Part shown: positions 24,818-32,519 of the stretch, piece by piece
How the letters are laid out: the number at the start of each line of letters is the position of its first letter
Position numbering within the stretch: position 1 is the first letter of the stretch
Virus record (IMG/VR): IMGVR_UViG_3300037189_033826
Span: 1-62,556 of that record
Strand: one strand, 5' to 3'
Length of the DNA: 62,556 bases
DNA from: a virus
Made by a program: the position numbers and the translations under genes
Notes under the pieces: model-generated
Databases searched by the model: none
Told to the model about the DNA's origin: nothing
What the model saw: only the letters and a program-made list of their open reading frames with translations

Positions 24818-25473
24818 GATTAATTCATACTTCAGATACTCACGGGAGATTCAATCCTTTACTTGGGATTTGGGATTACGTTGTTCATTCTGGAGATTTT
24901 TGCCCCAATTTCAATCATGGAATTAATTTAGAATCTTATTATCAGCAAGAGTGGTTGGAATCAAAGACGGAAGAAATCAAAAATTGGATTCATGGAAAGC
25001 CTTTTTTGTTTTGTCTTGGTAATCATGACTATCTTTCTCCTGGGACTTTTGAAAAAGTTTTACGTGCAGGTGGCGTTGAAGCCTATGATTTAACAGATAA
25101 AACTGTTTTATTTGACGGAATGAATTTTTATGGCTTTCCTTATGTTCCTCCGATTAATGGAAGATATGCTTATGAATTAGGCGTTCCAGAAATGACTGAG
25201 CGGGTTGACGCTCTGATTTCAGAGTCTGAAAAGAATTATATTGATATTGTCGTTGCTCATTGCCCTATTGGTGGTTGTCTTGATTTAGATTCTCATCAAA
25301 ATATGAGATTTGGAAATCAAGTAATGACAACGGCATTAGATTATAAATGGGACAAAAATAAGCTTCCTCAGGCTTATTTGTGCGGTCATATCCATTCGGC
25401 GCATGGAGTTACCATTCGTAATGGGGTGCTGGTTTCAAATGCGGCAACATATCAAAATATAATTTCATTATGA
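24814..25473 (+). CDS. Calcineurin-like metallophosphoesterase
   Basis: 219-aa binuclear-metal phosphoesterase with TSDTHG, VHSGDF, LGNHDY, VVAHCP and LCGHIH in canonical order. It is only distantly similar to the 3996 protein outside the motifs, so the two are not recent duplicates. Substrate unknown. Its stop overlaps the first of four tandem MORN-like genes, so these are cotranscribed. Confidence 0.88.
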   Translation: MRLIHTSDTHGRFNPLLGIWDYVVHSGDFCPNFNHGINLESYYQQEWLESKTEEIKNWIHGKPFLFCLGNHDYLSPGTFEKVLRAGGVEAYDLTDKTVLFDGMNFYGFPYVPPINGRYAYELGVPEMTERVDALISESEKNYIDIVVAHCPIGGCLDLDSHQNMRFGNQVMTTALDYKWDKNKLPQAYLCGHIHSAHGVTIRNGVLVSNAATYQNIISL

Positions 25474-25799
25474 GAAATGGATTAGAAATAGATGGGTGCG
25501 GAAATGAAAGATATTATTTGAACGATCAATTCCATCGAGAAGACGGTCCAGCTATCGAATATGCTGACGGAGATAAAGTTTGGTATCAATATGGAAAACT
25601 TCATAGACTAGAAGGTCCAGCCATTGAATCTGCTAGTGGAAATAAATACTGGTATCAATATGGTCTTCTTCATAGATTAGATGGTCCTGCCGTTGAATAT
25701 TACTCTGGGTATAAAGAATATTATTTTCATGGTAAGTTTATGATATGTTCCTCTCAAAGAGAATTTGAAAATAAAATAACTAAAGTAATATTTACATGA
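25470..25799 (+). CDS. MORN-like repeat protein with VIFT tail (copy 7)
   Basis: Three repeats (HREDGPAIEY, HRLEGPAIES, HRLDGPAVEY) after MRNGLEIDGCGNERYYLND, and the tail SQREFENKITKVIFT. It overlaps the phosphoesterase upstream and copy 8 downstream by ATGA; the final Thr codon plus stop (ACATGA) provides the next start. First gene of a four-gene array. Confidence 0.84.
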   Translation: MRNGLEIDGCGNERYYLNDQFHREDGPAIEYADGDKVWYQYGKLHRLEGPAIESASGNKYWYQYGLLHRLDGPAVEYYSGYKEYYFHGKFMICSSQREFENKITKVIFT

Positions 25800-26065
25800 A
25801 AATTTATGGTCTAGAGATAGATGTTTATGGCAACAAAAGATATTATCTAAATGATTTACTTCATCGAGATGATGGTCCAGCCTGTGAATATACTAATGGA
25901 GATAGATTTTGGTGTCAGCATGGTAAAATTCACAGGCTAGACGGACCAGCGTATGAAAGTAATGTCATTAAAGGATATAAAGAGTGGTATTTTCATAACA
26001 AATTTATAAATTGCAATTCTCAAAAAGAATTTGAAGATAAAATTGCAGAGTTAATATTTTCATGA
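25796..26065 (+). CDS. MORN-like repeat protein with LIFS tail (copy 8)
   Basis: Two repeats (HRDDGPACEY, HRLDGPAYES) and the tail SQKEFEDKIAELIFS. The second repeat carries a short insertion (NVIKGYKEWYF). ATGA overlaps on both sides place it firmly inside the array. Confidence 0.83.
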   Translation: MKIYGLEIDVYGNKRYYLNDLLHRDDGPACEYTNGDRFWCQHGKIHRLDGPAYESNVIKGYKEWYFHNKFINCNSQKEFEDKIAELIFS

Positions 26066-26322
26066 AAAACGGATTAGAAATAGATGAGTGGGGAAATAAA
26101 AGATATTATTTAAACGATCAGTCTCACAGAGAAGATGGACCCGCTTGTGAATATGTTAATGGTCTTAAAAGATGGTATCAACATGACAAACTCCACAGAC
26201 TAGATGGACCTGCCGTTGAATGGGCAGACGGGGATAAAGAATGGTATTTTAATGGCAAATATATGAATTGTAATTCTCAGGAAGATTTTGAAGATAAAAT
26301 AACAAAACTAATATTTACATGA
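26062..26322 (+). CDS. MORN-like repeat protein with LIFT tail (copy 9)
   Basis: Two repeats (HREDGPACEY, HRLDGPAVEW) between MKNGLEIDEWGNKRYYLND and the tail SQEDFEDKITKLIFT. At 86 aa it is close to the minimal form of the family. ATGA overlaps upstream and downstream. Confidence 0.84.
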   Translation: MKNGLEIDEWGNKRYYLNDQSHREDGPACEYVNGLKRWYQHDKLHRLDGPAVEWADGDKEWYFNGKYMNCNSQEDFEDKITKLIFT

Positions 26323-26642
26323 GAAATGGTCTGATTATAGATAGATGGGGAAGCAAACGCTATTACCTAAACGATCGATTACATCGAGAAGATGGTCCTG
26401 CCGTTGAACATGCTAATGGAAATAAATATTGGTATCAAAATGATCATCTTCATAGATTAGATGGCGGTCATACTATTGAATATCAGAATGGAGATAAAGT
26501 TTGGTACCAAAATGGTAGGTGTCATAGATTAGATGGTCCTGCCATTGAATGGTCTACTGGACGTAAAGAATGGCATTTTCATGGTAAATTAATAGAGTGT
26601 GATTCTCAAGAAGAATTTGAAATGAAAATTATATTTGAATAG
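26319..26642 (+). CDS. MORN-like repeat protein with IIFE end and TAG stop (copy 10)
   Basis: Three repeats (HREDGPAVEH, a variant HRLDGGHTIEY with an insertion, HRLDGPAIEW) and a shortened tail SQEEFEMKIIFE. The stop is TAG (26640-26642), followed by CTT and then the ATG of the SLOG-like gene in the same frame. Suppression by the window's CUA-anticodon tRNA would therefore give a MORN-SLOG fusion of about 274 residues. Confidence 0.82.
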   Translation: MRNGLIIDRWGSKRYYLNDRLHREDGPAVEHANGNKYWYQNDHLHRLDGGHTIEYQNGDKVWYQNGRCHRLDGPAIEWSTGRKEWHFHGKLIECDSQEEFEMKIIFE

Positions 26643-26645
26643 CTT

Positions 26646-27143
26646 ATGAAAATAATTGCTGGAACAGGTCCAAGACCCAAATCTATTGGAGGTTATAATC
26701 TTCCTAATCCGACTTATATTCGTATTTGCCAAGAGATTCAAGCAATCTTATTGGAAGAAAAGCCGGATAAAATCATTAGTGGAATGGCTCAAGGCTTTGA
26801 TTCTTGGCTTGCTAACATTGCAATTAAGTTAAATATTCCATTTATTGCGGCGGTTCCATTTGTCGGGCAAGAAGCTGCCTGGTCTGAAAAAGATCAGATT
26901 ATTTACCGGCGCCTCTTGTCAAAAGCGGAGAAGGTGGTTATTGTTTCTGATGGAGGGTATCAAAACTTCAAATTTCATAAACGAAATGAATTTATGGTCG
27001 ATTCTGCTTCCCACATTTTAGCTTGTTACAATCAAAACTCAACTGGCGGAACAGCTAGCTGCATTAAATATGCTTTGCCACAAAACAAACCAATAATCTA
27101 TATTAGTCCAGATGTTGTTGATTTAAATACTAAAGAAAATTAA
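26646..27143 (+). CDS. SLOG-family nucleotide-binding protein (YspA/YpsA-like)
   Basis: 165-aa Rossmann-like protein: IIAGTGPRPKSIGGY at the start, KIISGMAQGFDSWLANIA (the GMAxGxD motif of SLOG proteins), and a later NQNSTGGTASCIKYAL segment that would close the nucleotide pocket. SLOG domains bind nucleotide-derived ligands and occur in DprA, LOG enzymes and anti-phage sensors; some relatives handle NAD+ or ADP-ribose derivatives. The ligand here is unknown. It follows an in-frame TAG of the MORN-like gene and overlaps the next MORN-like gene by one base. Confidence 0.8.
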   Translation: MKIIAGTGPRPKSIGGYNLPNPTYIRICQEIQAILLEEKPDKIISGMAQGFDSWLANIAIKLNIPFIAAVPFVGQEAAWSEKDQIIYRRLLSKAEKVVIVSDGGYQNFKFHKRNEFMVDSASHILACYNQNSTGGTASCIKYALPQNKPIIYISPDVVDLNTKEN

Positions 27144-27412
27144 TGAAAAACGGACTCATTGTAAATGAACGTGGCGATAAATTTTGGTTTCTAAATGATC
27201 AGCATCATAGAGACGCCGACTATCCGGCTGTTGAGCGTCATAATGGAGATAAAGAGTGGTGGCAATATGGGAAACGCCATAGGCTAGATGGACCTGCGTA
27301 TAAAGATGCTGCTGGATATGAAGAGTGGTGGGTTCATGGCACATACATAGAATGTTCTTCTCAAGAAGAATTCTTAGCTATAACTAATCCTAAATTAGCA
27401 ATGTTTTGGTAA
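27143..27412 (+). CDS. MORN-like repeat protein with LAMFW tail (copy 11)
   Basis: Two repeats, the first altered (HRDADYPAVERH), the second HRLDGPAYKD, and the tail SQEEFLAITNPKLAMFW. This tail variant, with a two-residue NP insert before the hydrophobic end, is shared with copies 13, 15, 21 and 22. ATG overlaps the stop of the SLOG-like gene (TAATG). Confidence 0.8.
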   Translation: MKNGLIVNERGDKFWFLNDQHHRDADYPAVERHNGDKEWWQYGKRHRLDGPAYKDAAGYEEWWVHGTYIECSSQEEFLAITNPKLAMFW

Positions 27413-27417
27413 ATGAT

Positions 27418-27684
27418 ATGAAGAATGGCTTATTTATAGATGAATTTGGTAATAAAAGATATTATCTAAACAATCTCTTCCATAGAGAAGATGGTCCAGC
27501 TATTGAATATGCTAATGGACGTAAAGTTTGGTACCAACATGGTCAACTACATCGAGAGGATGGACCCGCCGTTGAGGAGCTTTATGGGGAGAGATCGTGG
27601 TATTTTCATGATGAGTATATCTCTTGCCACACTCAAGAACAGTTTTTAATTATAATTCATCCTGAATTAACATCTTTCTTATGA
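27418..27684 (+). CDS. MORN-like repeat protein with TSFL end (copy 12)
   Basis: Two repeats (HREDGPAIEY, HREDGPAVEE) and a diverged tail TQEQFLIIIHPELTSFL that keeps the penultimate Phe. I chose ATG 27418 (MKNGLFIDEF); the open frame extends a few codons upstream into copy 11. It is the last gene before a non-coding gap with a consensus promoter. Confidence 0.8.
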   Translation: MKNGLFIDEFGNKRYYLNNLFHREDGPAIEYANGRKVWYQHGQLHREDGPAVEELYGERSWYFHDEYISCHTQEQFLIIIHPELTSFL

Positions 27685-27703
27685 TAAATTTAACTTTAAA
27701 AGC

Positions 27704-27722
27704 CGCCTAAAATTGTTAGGCG
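27704..27722 (+). terminator. Hairpin after MORN-like array, possible terminator
   Basis: CGCCTAA (27704-27710), loop AATTG, TTAGGCG (27716-27722), a 7-bp perfect stem. The T-run (ATTTTT) begins only about 9 nt later, so intrinsic termination is uncertain. It lies between the array and the promoter at 27781, a sensible place to end transcription. Confidence 0.4.
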
Positions 27723-27780
27723 CATGACGAATTTTTGCGCTCCGCTGACGCTGCTTGATAAAAAAATAAAATTGACCGAC

Positions 27781-27808
27781 TTGACATTCGCCTCCGAAAC
27801 ACTATAAT
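27781..27808 (+). promoter_or_regulatory. Consensus sigma70-type promoter
   Basis: Perfect TTGACA (27781-27786), 16-nt spacer, perfect TATAAT (27803-27808). An A-rich stretch (AAAAAAATAAAATTG, about 27758-27772) could act as an UP element. The expected start is near 27815, giving a leader of about 50 nt before the MoxR-like gene at 27865. Confidence 0.85.
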
Positions 27809-27824
27809 AGACTCAAATAAAGGA

Positions 27825-27844
27825 AGCCTCTTCACCAAGAGGTT
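27825..27844 (+). promoter_or_regulatory. Leader stem-loop upstream of moxR-like gene
   Basis: AAGCCTCTT, loop CACC, AAGAGGTT: a stem of about 8 bp with one G-T pair, located in the predicted 5' untranslated region, 11 nt before the ribosome site AAAGGAAAT. It may stabilise the mRNA or modulate translation; no ligand-type structure is seen. Confidence 0.45.
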
Positions 27845-27864
27845 ATAATAAAGGAAATTTAAAT

Positions 27865-29025
27865 ATGACAACTCCGACCGATAATGCCTTGGTTAGCTCA
27901 GATTTCAACCTAACCAAGCTTGATACTGCTCAACTTTACGAGAACTTAAAATATTCCATTTCTATGGGTTCTAACGTCGTCATTATTGGACGTCGAGGTT
28001 CTGGCAAAACGCAGATTGCTAAGCAAGTAATTGCAGAATCAGATTGTGATGAGATTTACATTAACCTTTCTGTTGCTGAACGAACGGATATGGGCGGTTA
28101 CCCAGATATGTTTGGAACAATGAAAAAGGCAAGCGATGCAGAAAAAGCTCGCCTTTTCGTTGACGTACTTCTTCCAAAGTTCTTTTCGCCATTGCTTGAA
28201 GGGGATCGTCCTTGCATTGCCTTACTTGACGAAGTTGATAAGGCAGATCCTTCAATTTGGGCTCCTCTCCTAGAGTTCTTGCAGTTTAAGTCTATTAACG
28301 GAACTCCTCTTAAGAATCTTCGAGGAACGATTGCAACCGGCAACCTAATTTCTGAGGGTGGCAAGCGCCCATCTCTTCCTCTCTTGGACCGCGCCGAAAA
28401 GTATTTGGTTGAAGCCTCAGTCGATCATTGGCTCAAGTGGGCTGGTAACTCGAATCAGATTCATCCTGCTTGCGCAGCTTATGTCCAGGATCATCCTAAT
28501 CATCTATTCGCTTCTACTGAAACCGAAGATAATTATGCCGATCCATCTCCTCGTGGCTGGCACTTGGCTTCTACCGCTCTCTTTGAGTTAGAGAAGCGTC
28601 ATGCGCCCAAAGATATCAGAATCAATAAGGTTTCAGGCTATGTTGGAAAGCAAACCGGCATTCTTTTTGATATGTATTACAACTACTACGAAAAAATTCT
28701 TCCAATGGTTAATGGTCTCTTCGAAGGCAAAAACACCAAGGAAACCGTCAATGCATATGAAAAGGTCTTCAATCCACAAGAAAAGCTTGTCGCGACAATG
28801 ATTATCTGTGGTCGGTTGGCAACGATTGCCGATTCAGGAGACAAAGATACAAAGAAGATTTTTGATCGAGTTGGAAAGTTTTTGGTCAATGTTGACTCAG
28901 ATAACATTTTGGTTGGGATGCGAAGCCAGTTTGGCATTCAGCGTATGACCAAATACAAGTTGACGGATGATCCGATTTGGAAAGAAGTTATCGGCAAAGT
29001 CGTCAGTTCTATGACGGTTACCTAA
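27865..29025 (+). CDS. MoxR-like AAA+ ATPase (copy 1)
   Basis: 386-aa AAA+ protein of the MoxR group: Walker A GRRGSGKT, IYINLSVAERTDMGGYPDMF, Walker B ALLDEVDKAD and a sensor region TIATGNLISEGG. It lies directly upstream of a VWA/metallopeptidase gene, the usual partner arrangement (as in RavA-ViaA), in which the ATPase remodels targets selected by the VWA protein. It has its own consensus promoter, a leader hairpin and an AAAGGA ribosome site. Codon choice looks less A/T-biased here than in the small genes. A paralog lies at 46021. Confidence 0.9.
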   Translation: MTTPTDNALVSSDFNLTKLDTAQLYENLKYSISMGSNVVIIGRRGSGKTQIAKQVIAESDCDEIYINLSVAERTDMGGYPDMFGTMKKASDAEKARLFVDVLLPKFFSPLLEGDRPCIALLDEVDKADPSIWAPLLEFLQFKSINGTPLKNLRGTIATGNLISEGGKRPSLPLLDRAEKYLVEASVDHWLKWAGNSNQIHPACAAYVQDHPNHLFASTETEDNYADPSPRGWHLASTALFELEKRHAPKDIRINKVSGYVGKQTGILFDMYYNYYEKILPMVNGLFEGKNTKETVNAYEKVFNPQEKLVATMIICGRLATIADSGDKDTKKIFDRVGKFLVNVDSDNILVGMRSQFGIQRMTKYKLTDDPIWKEVIGKVVSSMTVT

Positions 29026-29033
29026 AATAGTTT

Positions 29034-29055
29034 GGGAGAGGCGTTAGCCTCTCCC
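29034..29055 (+). terminator. Strong GC-rich hairpin between moxR and VWA genes
   Basis: GGGAGAGGC (29034-29042), loop GTTA, GCCTCTCCC (29047-29055): a perfect 9-bp stem, the strongest hairpin I found in the window. It is followed by ATCCTTTCTTAATC, only partly T-rich. It may be a leaky terminator or an RNA-processing and stability element that lowers expression of the downstream VWA gene relative to the ATPase. Confidence 0.6.
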
Positions 29056-29092
29056 ATCCTTTCTTAATCTATTTACAGAAAAAGGTTTAATA

Positions 29093-30853
29093 ATGAAGTT
29101 TCAAAGAGTTATTGGAAAAATAGAACAAGCAAAACTTGAAAAGGCAGCCCAGAAGATTTCTTCTACTTTTCTAGAATTAGCATTGCGCCCAGATAATATT
29201 CATGTAGGTCAATGCCTTGGAGGAGATCCATTGCTCTTTGCCATGCTTCAGCCTATGGAACATGTTGCAACCAAAAATATTCCAACAGCAGCAACCGATG
29301 GTAAAAGATATTATTGGAACGTTGATTTCGTCAATAAATTAAGTCCAATCGGTCTTCGCCTTGTCTGTGGTCACGAAGCTTGGCACGCTATTTATATGCA
29401 TCCTCAGCGCCGTGGCGGTCGTAATCCCAAGCTTTGGAACATTTGCGTTGATTATATTGTCAACGGTCTCATCATGGAAGATATGAAGTTCCGAAATAAA
29501 GATCCCAAGCAAATCTTTAATGATAACCTTGGGCAGTACATTACCGTTGAGCAATATGCTCAAATGCTTAAAAACCCTTTCAAAAAGGTTCCCGGTCTTG
29601 ATTTTGATATGACCAAACCTCCTCCTCCAAAGGCAGAATTAAATATGCCTAAGCCAGATGAGGAGCGAGAGTTGACTCCTGAAGAGGAAGAGGAGATTCG
29701 AGTTCGAGCGACCAAAACAACTTGGTTCTATGCCGATCCTGATATGTCTCCCGAGATGAAAAAGCCCGAGAAGCTTTATGATTATTTCTTTTCTCTTCTT
29801 CCAAAATGTCCGGAATGCGGCAAAGTAGGAATGTATAAGATTCCTAAGAAAAAGAAGAAGGGCAAGAAAGAAAAAGCAGAAGCTAAAGATCCGAATGCTC
29901 AAAACGAGCAAGGAGAAGAGCAGAAAGCCGGAGAGCAAGGCTCTCCGGAGGATGGTCATGACCATGGTGAAGAACAAGGAGATCAAGAAGGAAATAACCC
30001 TGGCGAGGGTGAAGGGGACGAAGATGGGGATGGTCAATCTCAGTCTGCGGCGCCTCAACCAAGCGGTTCTGGCAAGCAACCATGCAATACCTGTGGCTCG
30101 GGTCACTCCTGCGGCAAGGGTCAGCCTGGGGGCTCTGGCGATGAATACATTGATATCTTCGATTTCGGAGATACCTTAGACGATCATATGGATGCGGGCG
30201 AATCCCCAGAGAAAATGGGTCAGCGATTGGCGGATGCGATTGAAACCGCAAAGCGAATGGCAGGAAATGTTCCTGGAGCGCTTCAAGATGAACTTGGGCA
30301 ATTAACTCGTCCAATTATTCGTTGGAAAGATGCGATCCGTTCTCAGTTGATCAAATCAAAAGACGGAAACACTAAAAATGATTGGTCTCGATTTAAGTCT
30401 CGTCCATTATTCTCTGGACTCTTAATTCCTAAGCGAATTGATCATTTATCTAAATTTGGTGTTCTATTAGATTGTTCAGGATCAATGTCTATTGCTGATA
30501 TTTGTTTCGGAGTATCTCAATTACAATCAATTGATACAAATTCAGAAGGTATAGTTGTTCCAGCGGATTATGAAATTTATTGGGACAAAGCAACAAAGTT
30601 AATTGGAACGAGCGAAACTGAATTAAAGAAGATTAATGTTGTTGGTCGTGGTGGTACGTGTTTAGGATCTTTCTTTTCAGACTATGAAAAGAAACTAGGG
30701 AAGACAGATTTCTTAATTTGTATCACGGATGGTTTCTTAACGGATCAGGATTTCGCAGAAATGAAAAATCCTGGAATTCCGGTTTACTGGCTAATTACTA
30801 GCGATTGTTGCTTCGAGGCTCCATTCGGCAAGGTTTATCAGCTTAAAAGCTAA
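29093..30853 (+). CDS. Metallopeptidase-like / VWA-domain protein, MoxR partner
   Basis: 586-aa protein. The N-terminal part holds LVCGHEAWHAIYMH, an HExxH zinc-peptidase motif of the DUF2201 type. A CPECGKVGMYK motif and a Lys-rich run precede a long low-complexity linker of Gly, Glu, Asp and Gln, with a Cys cluster (PCNTCGSGHSCG). The C-terminal VWA domain has the MIDAS motif LLDCSGSMS and later ITDGF. Known MoxR-VWA pairs act as ATP-driven chaperones on metal-loaded complexes. Whether the peptidase is active is unknown. The 29034 hairpin separates it from the ATPase gene. Confidence 0.88.
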   Translation: MKFQRVIGKIEQAKLEKAAQKISSTFLELALRPDNIHVGQCLGGDPLLFAMLQPMEHVATKNIPTAATDGKRYYWNVDFVNKLSPIGLRLVCGHEAWHAIYMHPQRRGGRNPKLWNICVDYIVNGLIMEDMKFRNKDPKQIFNDNLGQYITVEQYAQMLKNPFKKVPGLDFDMTKPPPPKAELNMPKPDEERELTPEEEEEIRVRATKTTWFYADPDMSPEMKKPEKLYDYFFSLLPKCPECGKVGMYKIPKKKKKGKKEKAEAKDPNAQNEQGEEQKAGEQGSPEDGHDHGEEQGDQEGNNPGEGEGDEDGDGQSQSAAPQPSGSGKQPCNTCGSGHSCGKGQPGGSGDEYIDIFDFGDTLDDHMDAGESPEKMGQRLADAIETAKRMAGNVPGALQDELGQLTRPIIRWKDAIRSQLIKSKDGNTKNDWSRFKSRPLFSGLLIPKRIDHLSKFGVLLDCSGSMSIADICFGVSQLQSIDTNSEGIVVPADYEIYWDKATKLIGTSETELKKINVVGRGGTCLGSFFSDYEKKLGKTDFLICITDGFLTDQDFAEMKNPGIPVYWLITSDCCFEAPFGKVYQLKS

Positions 30854-30870
30854 GAAGATTGGTGAAATTG

Positions 30871-30936
30871 GTCCGTCAATAGCAGATAAAGGTTCGTTAT
30901 ATCTTAATTATGAGCCAAGAAGAGCTATTGACGGAC
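30871..30936. repeat. 13-bp perfect inverted repeat around a start codon
   Basis: GTCCGTCAATAGC (30871-30883) and its exact reverse complement GCTATTGACGGAC (30924-30936) enclose 40 nt that contain the ribosome site (AAAGG) and ATG 30910 of the next gene. In mRNA this would place the initiation region in a large loop closed by a 13-bp helix. It may also be a protein-binding site. Confidence 0.6.
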
Positions 30937-31413
30937 GAATCCAACATTATTTTTATTGAATTTTATAATAAAAAGAATTTTCCTCCGGGAGATTGGGTTA
31001 CGGAGCCAGACTTTTGCAAATGGAAATCTTATGGTTTTGTTTGCGTTGCTATTCGAGATATGAGATTGGGAATGTGGCGCTCTTTCATTAGGATTAGTCC
31101 AGACCATAAAGCTTATAAAAAAAATTATGCAGAAATGATTGAAGCTGGTTGGGGATTAGATATTGATTTTTATGGAAACATTCCGCCAATTACTGGCAAG
31201 CTTCCGGCAAAATTTAGCTCATTAAATAAAAATTATTGGTGGGTTGGAATGGAATTTACTGGAGCTGAAGATCTTTTGCCTTTGGTTAAAGTTGATTTAT
31301 CTGATCCGGTTTTAAATTCGATTGTATCTGGACAAACTTATAAAAATTTATCTTTTGTTAGAAAAGAAACCATGCGTTTAGCTAAACAGCTTAAAAAAAT
31401 AAAAACGCTTTAA
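30910..31413 (+). CDS. Hypothetical protein, 167 aa
   Basis: Soluble aromatic-rich protein with segments such as FPPGDWVTEPDFCKW and LNKNYWWVGMEF. It is separated from the VWA gene by 56 nt carrying half of an inverted repeat whose other half is codons 5-9 of this gene. The last residues are basic (KQLKKIKTL). No family recognised. Confidence 0.72.
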   Translation: MSQEELLTDESNIIFIEFYNKKNFPPGDWVTEPDFCKWKSYGFVCVAIRDMRLGMWRSFIRISPDHKAYKKNYAEMIEAGWGLDIDFYGNIPPITGKLPAKFSSLNKNYWWVGMEFTGAEDLLPLVKVDLSDPVLNSIVSGQTYKNLSFVRKETMRLAKQLKKIKTL

Positions 31414-31479
31414 TTAAAATGTTTAGGATTCCTTCATGATAAGGAGTAAATGATAGTTTAAATCTGTCAAACTTGTTTC

Positions 31480-31555
31480 GCCACATTCGCATAGTCTGGT
31501 CTATTGCACCTGATTTCCAATCAGATTTTCGTCGGTTCAAATCCGACATGTGGCT
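31480..31555 (+). tRNA. tRNA-Gly (anticodon UCC)
   Basis: Cloverleaf: acceptor GCCACAT pairs with ATGTGGC; D-arm GCA/TGC with GG in the loop; anticodon loop TTTCCAA with anticodon TCC at 31516-31518, closed by a four-pair stem plus a C-A mismatch at 27-43; T-arm GTCGG-TTCAAAT-CCGAC. The discriminator is T, usual for bacterial glycine tRNAs. CCA is not encoded. It reads GGA, the common Gly codon in the Gly-rich MORN-like genes that follow. It lies in a 170-nt gap with no other gene. Confidence 0.85.
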
Positions 31556-31584
31556 CTATCTTCGTTCTAAAAAATAATTTTTAA

Positions 31585-31920
31585 ATGAAAAATGGATTAG
31601 AAATAAATAATTGTGGCAATAAATTATATTGGCTAAATGATCAGCTCCATCGAGAAGATGGACCTGCCGTTAAATATGCTGATGGATCTAAAGAATGGTA
31701 TCGGTATGGAAAACTTCATAGACTAGATGGACCTGCCATAGAATATTCTAATGGAGATAAATATTGGTATCAAAATGGCGAAAAACATAGGTTAGATGGT
31801 CCAGCTGTTGAATATCCTGGCGGATATAAATCTTGGCATTTTCATGGCGATTATATGAAGTGTTCTTCTCAAGAAGAATTCTTAGCGTTAATAAATCCTA
31901 ACTTGGCAATGTTTTGGTGA
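31585..31920 (+). CDS. MORN-like repeat protein with LAMFW tail (copy 13)
   Basis: Three repeats (HREDGPAVKY, HRLDGPAIEY, HRLDGPAVEY) after MKNGLEINNCGNKLYWLND, and the tail SQEEFLALINPNLAMFW. It follows tRNA-Gly by 29 nt and lacks an evident ribosome site. It opens a second MORN-like region. Confidence 0.84.
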   Translation: MKNGLEINNCGNKLYWLNDQLHREDGPAVKYADGSKEWYRYGKLHRLDGPAIEYSNGDKYWYQNGEKHRLDGPAVEYPGGYKSWHFHGDYMKCSSQEEFLALINPNLAMFW

Positions 31921-31924
31921 TTTT

Positions 31925-32254
31925 ATGATTGAAGACGAAAATAGGACTGGGATTCTAACTATTATTTCTGCCAGCGATTCTGGTAGAGAATTTGGTAAAA
32001 TTTACGTTGATCAATTAATGAACGTTCAGAAGGCACGTTATCCTCATAATATGAATTCAATAGCTTATCATAAGCTAAAATTGGGGAAACAAAACCGTTG
32101 CGCGATTTACGGTCATTCAAGATATTGGATTTGGGAAGGTTCAAATTGGGCAGTTGTAGTCGGAACTAATGGCGCCAATTTTGAAGTTTCAGAAGATGCA
32201 ACCTTAGAAGAGGTTAAAGCAGCCTGGAATGAATATTATTCTAAAATAATATAA
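31925..32254 (+). CDS. Hypothetical protein, 109 aa
   Basis: Soluble mixed alpha/beta protein between MORN-like copies. The middle contains HSRYWIWEGSNWAVVVGTNG, and the C-terminus is a helix ATLEEVKAAWNEYY. It starts 4 nt after copy 13. It lacks the penultimate-Phe tail, unlike its neighbours. No family recognised. Confidence 0.7.
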   Translation: MIEDENRTGILTIISASDSGREFGKIYVDQLMNVQKARYPHNMNSIAYHKLKLGKQNRCAIYGHSRYWIWEGSNWAVVVGTNGANFEVSEDATLEEVKAAWNEYYSKII

Positions 32255-32264
32255 AGCCATAAAA

Positions 32265-32513
32265 ATGGGACATGTCCATAAAGATTCGGTTGGGAACATA
32301 GTATACATTGTTGATAATTATCTTCACAGAGAAGATGGTCCGGCACACATATTAAATACCGGCGACAAATTTTGGTATTTATATGGTGAGCGTCATAGAA
32401 CAGACGGACCTGCCATTGAATGGGCTGATGGAGGTAAAAGTTGGTATTATCGTGGGGAACGAATATATTGTAACTCTCAGGAAGAATTTTTGGCGTTAAT
32501 AACCTTTTGGTAA
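32265..32513 (+). CDS. MORN-like repeat protein with LITFW tail (copy 14)
   Basis: Two repeats (HREDGPAHIL, HRTDGPAIEW) after MGHVHKDSVGNIVYIVDN and a shortened tail SQEEFLALITFW. The tail keeps Phe-Trp although about five residues are missing relative to copy 13, which supports selection on the last few residues. Confidence 0.82.
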   Translation: MGHVHKDSVGNIVYIVDNYLHREDGPAHILNTGDKFWYLYGERHRTDGPAIEWADGGKSWYYRGERIYCNSQEEFLALITFW

Positions 32514-32519
32514 GATAAT

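Noticed and set aside
25470-26642. Regularly spaced similar DNA blocks (GATGGTCCTGCC, about 66 nt apart) suggesting a CRISPR-like or tandem repeat array
   Set aside because: The blocks are codons for the HR-x-DGPA protein repeats, vary at third positions and lie inside open frames; there are no unique non-coding spacers.
29639-30314. Long minus-strand open frames opposite the VWA gene
   Set aside because: They are antisense shadows of the low-complexity Glu/Gly linker and read as Arg/Leu/Ser/His-rich sequence without ribosome sites.
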